In this document: positions 55,970 to 64,000 of the stretch, piece after piece
How positions within the stretch are numbered: position 1 is the first letter of the stretch
Layout: every line of letters starts with the position of its first letter
Assembly: GCA_032433595.1 (NCBI GenBank)
Contig: JASWJB010000008.1
Coordinates: 1-64,000 of the forward strand
Direction: 5' to 3'
Length of the DNA stretch: 64,000 nt
Source of the DNA: Conoideocrella luteorostrata
Lineage: Eukaryota; Ascomycota; Sordariomycetes; Hypocreales; Clavicipitaceae
The notes under the pieces: generated by a model
Database searches by the model: none
Told to the model about the DNA's origin: nothing
Seen by the model: only the letters and a program-made list of their open reading frames with translations
Position numbers and translations under genes: made by a program

Positions 55970-57828
55970 ATGATATTGTCAATCTCTTCCTATACAAGCA
56001 CGATCCTGAACAAAGCTTTCAGTTATGCACAGGGACACCCATACCTAGTAGTCCTAGCTGCGCTACTAATCTTATTTGTTTTATTGACCACCGTCCCAGT
56101 TCGTCAAGCTGACATACTAACGACCAGCTATCCATCGTTACACGCAAGAAAAAGTCGGTCTATCGTTGCCAGCGTGCAAACAGGCCTTTACTGGTTCAAA
56201 CATGGACCCGAGATAATTTTTGAAGCCTATGAGAAGGTAAAGACCCCTTCTGCCATGATTTTTGGTTCCTCCCACTACTGAAGTGAACAACGAGGCGTGG
56301 TGCTAAAAATGCATAGTACTATAACCGTATCGTCGTCCTACCATGCGTGAATCGCGTTTCCATTTTACTCCCTATACGTTTCCTTCCGGAGATTAAAGGA
56401 CTTCCAGCTGGAGTAGCTAGCAACGGAGGAGCATCGTGCGATGTAAGCAGGCTCAATTCATTCTGGCGCCTTGAACCTCTATACTCAGCATAACTTTTGA
56501 ATATAGTTCTTCGTGGGCGATTGGACGACTTTGAACATGGATATGTTTGGCCATGCCAATATAGAGGCCATAAAAACTCAATACATTTCAAAAATTGGAC
56601 AACAAGTGCAACCGACCTACGATGAAGCAGTCAATGCGCTAGAGCAGCATTTTGAAAGATATGAAGGTATTTCAATCCGTTTACTATGGATGAGCATGCT
56701 GTAAGTACCATGATACTCATAATTTCTCTTGTAGATTGGACACCGCTTGTTATAATGCCGAAAATTCTGCGCATTGTAACACAAACAGTTGGACGGTCAG
56801 TGGTGGGTAAGGAGATATGTAGACGCTCGGAATGGATCGATGCTGTTATCAGCTACTCAACAAACGTGTTCATGGCGGCGACGTATCTGAAAATGGTTCC
56901 AATCATAATGAGGCCCTTGGTTGCCCTCCTTACCCCATATATATATCGCATTCATTTATCCCGTTACCGAATTCGCAAGCTTATAGCACCTGCTATTCTT
57001 CAACAGGTTGCTTGTCGGGCTGATCAACAGACGCTATGGAACACAGGGGAAAAGGATGAAGAACTCCATACTCTCGACTGGCTTGTCAGTTTGTCCTCTC
57101 CAGAGGAAGCCACTGTAGAAATGATATCCCATCGTCTAACGGGTGTCAGCTTTGGCTCAACACACACGGTTTCGAGCCATATCACGAATTGCGTCATCGA
57201 TCTCGCTGCGAACTTTGACTGTTTGGCCGATTCACTGCGCGAGGAAATCAACGAAGTTTTAGGCCACAATCCCATCGACATTAGCAATGCGGATTTGTCA
57301 AAGATGTGGAAGTTGGATAGTTTTATGAAAGAAGTCCAGCGGTTTCACCCACCTTCCAAATGTAAGTTTTCTTATGTGCGTTATGCGGATTGTCCTAATA
57401 TTTTTACAGTGTCAGTAAACAGGAAGTTGATGACAGACTTAACATTGTCATCGGGAGATGTGCTTCCAAAAAACGCCCATGTGTCGTTCGCAGGTGTACC
57501 AATGTCCATGTCGGAAGAGTACTTTGAGGACGCTAAGAGATTTGATGCTTTCCGATTCGAACGTATGCGTCGAGACCCTACCGTGGACCATAACGGACTT
57601 CAGTTCACCTCTTCAAATGAAGGGAGTCTTCATTTTGGACACGGTAAACAAATGTGTCCAGGCCGGTTTCTGGCAGGTCTGATAAGTAAAATTGTTATCA
57701 TCCAGCTATTACTGCGGTACGACATTAAATTAAGACAGGGTGAGGAACGACCGCAAAATCTTATATTCATGGACATGGACATCCCGGATCCCGCCTGTCA
57801 GATTGTGTTCAGGGATAGGAGGACTTGA
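55970..57828 (+). CDS. Cytochrome P450 monooxygenase
   Basis: Five exons: 55970-56236, 56317-56442, 56507-56666, 56735-57361 and 57410-57828, giving 532 residues. A membrane anchor (LVVLAALLILFVLLTTV, about 26-42) is followed by the P450 fold. The heme-binding loop is FGHGKQMCPGR with the iron-ligand Cys at about 476, the K-helix ExxR is EVQR in SFMKEVQRFHPPSK, and PERF-like FDAFRFERMR precedes the heme loop. The I-helix region LTGVSFGSTHTVSSHI lacks the common A/G-G-x-D/E-T order, having GSTHT instead. The last intron is 48 bp, a multiple of three, so an unspliced message would remain open and insert 16 residues; splicing gives the expected KLSVNRKL. Same direction as the polyketide synthase 1.2 kb downstream, so it is probably a tailoring enzyme of that product. 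Similar in look to ent-kaurene-oxidase-like fungal P450s, but no subfamily is claimed. Confidence 0.86.
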
Positions 57829-59039
57829 GGTATTGTCTTTGAAGAATTGGAATTTTTCTTGATAGTGTAGCGTATGGATTCAGCTATGAGTTCTCGATCA
57901 GATCATGTCTATCTACATTATACAATTTTTCCAAGGTTAGAGCTATTATTAAAGCAGGATTGATGCGAAAGAGAAATATGCACATTGTTTCTCCAATATG
58001 GCAAGTATCTACTATACCATAACTTCTATAAATTACTACGATGCTTGTTCTCATGTGTTGAGCCTTTATATAATACTAGAGTGGCACAGATCTCCTCAAA
58101 GGTATGCACGGTGCTTTGGCCAGGACAATTATTTTTTATGTACCAAAAAATTATAACCTATATTTTCCGGAATGCTGTCTTAAGATAATGTCTTTGTATG
58201 GTGAGAGTAATATTACTGCTGCACTAGTGTGTGCTCCCAGTTAAAGTTTTGAAAGCCGGCGAATACATCTTAATGCGTTTAGGGTGTCAAGAAATGCGCA
58301 AGTATACTGAGTAGTGCTCAATCAAAACTCGCAAGCAGATTAGCTGATAATTTACATGTTCTAATAATTAGGTGGTGCGTGGCCCGGTAATCTTGTTGAA
58401 TGCGAGGTCCGCACAATTCAAAATACCGTGGCCGAGTCAATTAGCCCGAGAGTACTGCATACCTCGTGGTACTTTTTGGCTACCCGCAGGATTAGTTGGG
58501 TTTCCGACGCCACGCACCTGGGACTTGACGCGAGGCTAAGATAAGAAGTGATCGGCAAATGCAGCGTTGAATATAATGATGTATCAGCCACTTAAGAGAG
58601 CGACCTCAGATCAATGAACGGGAAACGTTCCGTTTTCCCCAAAACCAGGCTGCAAATCCCGACGGTAGCATTAATTTCAAAACGTGCATTGAATTAGCGC
58701 GCCATGATCTGCATCTTGTGCTTGGCTTACGGAGTACTAGTCTCTGAGTTTTTTGATTAAGTCACACCCTCAGCAGATGGTGAGCACATGCTTACGGAGC
58801 AAGCACAAAGCCCTTGAAGTTCTTATCGGGGTACGCTGCAGCGAGCTATGATTGATTTTGGGTAAGGTTAATAATCTTCACAAAAGACAAAGCCCGATCT
58901 CAAGTAAGATATTGCCTCTGAACTTACATGAGCATTCACCGGATCTCTGCAGTGAAGTAAAGCATACTAAATATCAAAAAGAACAGCGATACCGTACCAA
59001 GTCTAGTTAGTTTACGTCTTGGGCATTAACCTGGGCAAA
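57829..59039. promoter_or_regulatory. Intergenic region between P450 and PKS
   Basis: About 1.2 kb that should hold the P450 3' end and the PKS promoter. It is A/T-rich in the left half. One TACGGAGTA motif (58728-58736). No gene seen. Confidence 0.5.
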
Positions 59040-62000
59040 ATGGCAGAGCCCATAGGAACAAATGTCTGGGGCAATGAGGTTAGGTCCAATCCACGAGAGC
59101 TTATTGCCATTGTGGGAATGGGTACGTGAACAAATATCCCGCGCATTTTACGATCCATTGTATCTTTCTGACATTTTGATACAGGCTGTAGATGGCCGGG
59201 AGGAGTTAGAAACACATCTCAGCTTTGGGAACTATTAAAAAATGAGAAAGATGGCTGGTCGGACTTCTCTGCGGATCGTATCAATGTTGATGGCTTCTAT
59301 CATCCGGATGGCCAACGACTTGGAAGCATGTATACTCGAGGAGGATTTCTGCTCGAAGAAGACACGAGATTGTTTGACCACTCTTTCTTCGGTATTACTG
59401 CCAAGGAGGTACTTTCAATGGATCCAAGCCAACGCAAGCTCCTAGAAGTTACGTACGAGGCATTCGATAACGCCGGACAACCTATAGAAAAGATATCTGG
59501 CTCTAAAACTGGCGTTTTTGTGGGTAATTTTAACAATGAGCATCAGATTATGCAATTCAGAGACCCAGATCATACCTTGCCATACGTGGTTACTGGTGGT
59601 GGTCCGACAATTCTGAGCAACCGGATAAGCTACGTTTTCAACCTTCAAGGCCCCAGGTGAGAAAGTTTCATTAAGCATTGTAAAGGTAACCATTTTGATG
59701 ACAAAATACAGCTTGGTAGTTGATACAGCTTGCTCTGCCTCAATGTATGCACTGCATTTAGCCGTTATATCCATCCAAAACGGTGACTGTGATAGTGCCA
59801 TTGTTGCTGGAGGTAACCTCATCCTCGGACCTGATTCTCAGCTATTTACCACTAAGCTAGGTGCGGTATCACCTACATCCCGTTGTCATACCTTCGACAT
59901 TGCTGCAGATGGGTATGCTCGGGCCGAGGGCTTTGGAGCTCTCTACATTAAGAGATTATCAGATGCCATTGCGGATGGAGACCCTATTCGTGCCGTTATT
60001 CGAGGCACCGCTTACAACGCGAACGGCAAGACTGGTGGAATCTCACACCCAAACCCTGATGGACAAGAAGCCGTCATCAGACACGCGTATAGGGTTGCAG
60101 GCAACTTGAATCCCAGTGAAACTGGCTACTTTGAGTGTCATGGAACAGGAACTCCAGTAGGAGATCCTATCGAGGTGTCAGCTGTTGGTAGAGTCTTCGC
60201 CGGAGGACGTCATGCAGAACCTTTACTCATAGGATCAGTAAGTTTCCGTCGTCATGGTAGTCCAAACCAGTACCTAAATAATTCATGTAGATCAAACCAA
60301 ATCTCGGACACAGCGAGGCAGCAAGTGCAATGTCGCAAATTATGAAATCAGTCTTGGCCATGGAGCATGAACACATTCCCGCCACCATTGGTATCAAGAC
60401 TTTCAATCCGGCCATTGATTTTGCAACAGCTCGGGTTAAAGTTGTAAGACATCTGACACCGTGGCCTAGTAACACATTAAGACGCGCTAGCATAAATAGG
60501 TGAGGCTTCCAGATAGTTCCTAAAACGATCTGATACTAAGGCACGAGCCGCAGCTTTGGTTACGGCGGCGCCAATTCACATTGTATAATGGACCACCCTA
60601 GTGTATTATTCTCAGCTCGCTGTCTAGAGCAATCTCTACGAAGTACACTTCGTGGTAGTACCGTTGTACCACAGTCAATTGCCGGTAGAAACGAATCCTT
60701 GGACAATGGAGACCTGGCTTCAGACCTCTTCCCACCACGCATACAACGCTTCACGAAACTACTACCTACAAAGAACGCAGGCTCAAGAGAAGTTGTTATA
60801 ATTCCTTTCTCTGCGCACGACGAGAGTGCCCTCAGCGCAGCTATTGCCAGCCTGTCATCCGGCCTTAAACGCTTGAATATTGCGGATACTCTTTACACTC
60901 TCACAAGCCGAAAGTCGCGTTTCGCGCATCGCGCAGTTATTATTCAAGAAAGCGTTTCATTATGTAACGGATTCGCAATTGACTCTGTAACTTATGGCAA
61001 GGCACCAAGCACCGCAGCAAAACGGGTTGGCTTTCTGTTCACAGGTCAAGGGGCTCAATGGCCTAAGATGGGCACCGAGTTATTAAAAGAGTATGGCGTT
61101 TTTAGACAGGCGATTCGCTATCTTGATTACATTTTGGCGCAGCTCCAGTGCAAACCTGACTGGACTATAGAAACAGAGCTGCAAAAAGATCCCAGTACTA
61201 GCAAAATTCAAGATGCCGAATTCTCGCAAACTATTTGTACGGCACTGCAGATAGCCATGGTGCAGTTGCTCAGGCAGTGGGACGTTCTACCAGCTGTCAC
61301 AGTTGGTCATTCATCAGGTTTGGACAAAACTATCTCGATTTATTGGGCAAAGAAAAGAACTAAATCTCGCTTGCAGGTGAAATCGCCGCGGCATATGCCG
61401 CTGGACATTTGCGTGCCTGCGAAGCAATTATCTTGGCATACTGCAGAGGCATCGCCATGTCTTCTAATAAGCGGAAAGGTCTTATGATCGCTGTTGGACT
61501 TGGACCAGAAAGCATTTTGGTGTACTTAGATGGTATTGTCTCGGATGTGAGATTGGCGGCAATCAATTCCCCAGAATCTGTGACAATATCAGGCGAGACA
61601 ACAGCCATCGAAGAGTTAGCTACGAGACTGAACGAGGATGGTGTCTTTAATCGTGTACTGAAGACTGGAGGAAACGCGTATCACTCCCATATGATTGATG
61701 TGGGGGAATCGTATGAAGATCTTTGCACACAAAGCCTTGATGACATCAAGCATCTTACCTCTCACGAAGCCCAGCTTACTCAAATATGTTGGATCTCGTC
61801 AGTAGATGCATGTAGAATGGGACATTCACCGCCTGTTTCATACTGGAGACGGAATCTAGAGTCGACAGTATCTTTCTCCCCAGCAATGGAGTTCCTGAGT
61901 CAGAATCACCCGGTTGACCTTCTAATTGAGGTCGGACCACACCCTGCACTTGCTGGATCGGTCAAACAAATCCGCAAATATTTAGAAGAATCCCAGCAGC

Positions 62001-64000
62001 TATCTCTTCCACAATGTTTTGGGTCACTTTTCCGCGACGGAAGCGACATTTACAGCATGCTTCAACTCGCTGGAAATCTCTTCATTGCTAATTTCCCTGT
62101 CAATATGACTGCTGTCAACGCGACAGAAACAGAACACGGACACAGAATTCAGCTCCAGCATGGGCTGACCTGCGTGGACCTTCCTCAATACAATTTCACT
62201 TACCCTAAGGCGCCTCTCTACTTTGAGAACAGATTCAGCAGGGAATATAGAACACGCAAGCATCTGAGGCACGACCTATTGGGAGCTAGACAGCCAGGAT
62301 GTTCAAAATCATGCCCTTCTTGGAGGAATGTGCTACGAGTCACGGATCTTCCATGGCTTGCAGACCACAAGCTGATTCCCCATACTATCTTGCCGGCATC
62401 AGCGTATCTTGCGATGGCTGTAGAAGCAATAAGTCAATTGCATGGGGAAACGAAGGATGGAATGCCCATCAAACGATACAAACTTCGTAATGTTGCCATC
62501 AATTCTACTCTTCAGATCATGGATGGCGAATTTGGCGCTGAGCTATTTCTGAACATGGAACAAGTAGTATTGGCTGATGCTGATACCGAATCGTTATGGT
62601 ACAAGTTCACTGTGAGCTCAGTATATGAGACGCAAGACAACTGGACCACTCATTGTCGAGGTTACATCGCAGTCGAAACGGAGCAATCCAGTATTGGCCA
62701 TGCGAACAAACTATTGCCACATCCACGTGCTCGCTTGTTGGATGTTTCTAGGTGGTATAACAGATTTGAAGAAATAGGACTCGGTTACGGGAAAACCTTC
62801 CGCGCGCTATCAGGTCTTAGAGCGCACCGTAGCAGTAATGTTGTTGCTGCCGACGTGTTTTTGAACCCAACCGCGGGGCTTGTTCAAGGCGGCGAATCAT
62901 CATACGTGTTACACCCTGCCAGTTTGGATAGCTGTCTCCAATTAGCACTAATTTCAGTTCACTCGGGCCAAGTAGAACATGCAAGGAGTGCCTTAGTCCC
63001 GGTTGGTATACAACGCATGAGTATATGGGTACCTAATATACCACACGACCTGGCACGGGCTACAGCGAGTGGCCGTAAGCTGGGCCTACGAAGTGCCTAT
63101 GCTCAGGTGCAGCTACATTCTCCGTCAGGTCAGTCGCTATTGGAAATTGAGGAACTGAAATGTGTCAGCTACGGAAACTCTTACGACACGGATCCAGTCA
63201 AATCAGGTCTCATTCGCGAGCCTTATTGGCGTCCGGTATTTCGGGCGGACATTGCCTCTATGACGACTGATCTTGCGACGACGCTCTTTCCACCCAAGGA
63301 AATACCCGGATGGAAGCTATACTTGCTTGATGAATATTGCGCATATGCTCTTGTGGCGAGCATCGAGTCTGCTAAAGATAACAAGCTTGCACAAACGAAC
63401 CAACGTAGACATTCAGCATTTCTCTCCTGGTTTGAACTCAAAACCACCACATCTCCCTTACTCTCGTACGTAATCCACCAGAAACATTCGGAGCGCAAGA
63501 AAAAGATGCGTGCGATACTCCTCGATATAGGAAGCATTCCGGAGGTGAAATGCATCCAGAAGATCTTCAGCAACCAGGACGACATCTTCCTGGGAGTTAC
63601 AGACAGCAAGAAGCTATTGCTCGAGAATGATCTGCTCTTGGAACTGGAAACATCCGGCTTGAATATTCAAGGAGCACACGGTCAGCTGCAAAATCTGGTC
63701 GACTTACTCGCCCATAAGAACCCTCATATGCGTATCCTAGAAGTCGGCTGCGGAATGGGCGGAGCTACGGCGGCTGTCTTATCTACTCTTGACTCAAACT
63801 ACTCTTTCAAAAGATATGAGTCATATGATGTTACTGATCCGGCTGGTTGGTGTCTCTCGAATGCTAAACTTAGATTTGAGGAACACAGGCATTTGACGTT
63901 TCGTGAATTAAATATTCAACAAGACCCTCTAGCCCAAGGGTTTTCGCAACAAAATTACGATCTCATCATCGCGTCGAAGACTCTAGATGCTACACAGAAT
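59040..64000 (+). CDS. Highly reducing type I polyketide synthase, N-terminal part (runs off the window)
   Basis: Exons 59040-59121, 59185-59656, 59712-60237, 60291-60499, 60554-61317 and 61377 to beyond 64000 give the first 1559 residues. Ketosynthase: IAIVGMGCRWPGG near 22-34, active Cys 192 in DTACSAS, His 328 in ECHGTGTP, His 367 in NLGHSEAA. Acyltransferase: GFLFTGQGAQW (about 589) and GHSSGE (about 682), the latter split by a 59-bp intron. Dehydratase: starts about 983, catalytic His about 1015 in ADHKLIPHTILP, Asp in HPASLDSCLQ. Methyltransferase: motif I ILEVGCGMGG at about 1471. KS-AT-DH-MT is the order of fungal HR-PKSs, which make methylated, reduced chains; ER, KR and ACP would lie to the right. 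Dehydratase position His+4 is Pro where Gly is usual. Introns of 49-63 bp all keep frame. Confidence 0.93.

Noticed and set aside
1..64000. tRNA, rRNA and CRISPR search by eye
   Set aside because: No cloverleaf with A and B boxes, no rRNA segment and no spaced direct-repeat array was found; CRISPR is also not expected in a fungus. A tRNAscan-SE run would settle tRNAs.

Overview
The window looks like a chromosome segment of a filamentous ascomycete (Pezizomycotina, possibly Hypocreales). Reasons: genes carry short introns (about 48-113 bp) with GTRNGY-type donors and CTAAC/CTGAC-like branch sites; spacing and orientation are eukaryotic with no operons; and the gene families are fungal (DBP3, RFT1, UBP14-type deubiquitinase, MAD2, HMT1-type ABC half-transporter, HMT2-type sulfide:quinone oxidoreductase, secretory lipase, DUF3712, highly reducing PKS). 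The species cannot be fixed from the sequence alone. Exon structures were built by hand from splice signals, reading frame and family motifs; no alignment or search was run.

Layout. 0-5.9 kb: a Baeyer-Villiger-type monooxygenase, RFT1, and the DEAD-box helicase DBP3 on the opposite strand. 6.6-11 kb: a papain-like-fold protein with an acidic Asn/Asp tail, a small unknown gene, and an F-box-like gene. 11-16.5 kb: a long gene-poor stretch with an inverted repeat, then a secreted GMC oxidoreductase. 16.5-20.8 kb: a decayed secreted Gly/Ser-rich gene with four in-frame stops and a truncated copia gag. 21.3-32 kb: conserved housekeeping and detoxification genes (MAD2, UBP14-type, HMT1-type ABC half-transporter, a medium-chain reductase, a newly assembled 75-residue gene). 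32.4-41 kb: secretory lipase, a 3.6 kb empty stretch, an MFS permease of the Dal5 type, and mitochondrial sulfide:quinone oxidoreductase. 41-52 kb: a gene-poor stretch with a G-rich tract, then a divergent pair made of a DUF3712 membrane protein and a 1387-residue secreted protein built of 76-residue repeats. 52-56 kb: no supported gene, one 5x20-bp minisatellite. 56-64 kb: a cytochrome P450 followed by the N-terminal 1559 residues of a highly reducing polyketide synthase (KS-AT-DH-MT...), which runs off the right edge. These last two look like the left end of a biosynthetic gene cluster.

The most notable points are the cysteine-free tandem-repeat secreted protein and its divergent DUF3712 partner, the decayed gene disrupted only by nonsense codons, a 9-mer (TACGGAGTA) found 13 times where about 0.5 is expected by chance, and the P450-PKS cluster edge. 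The two classical fission-yeast heavy-metal tolerance gene types (HMT1 and HMT2) also lie within 14 kb of each other.
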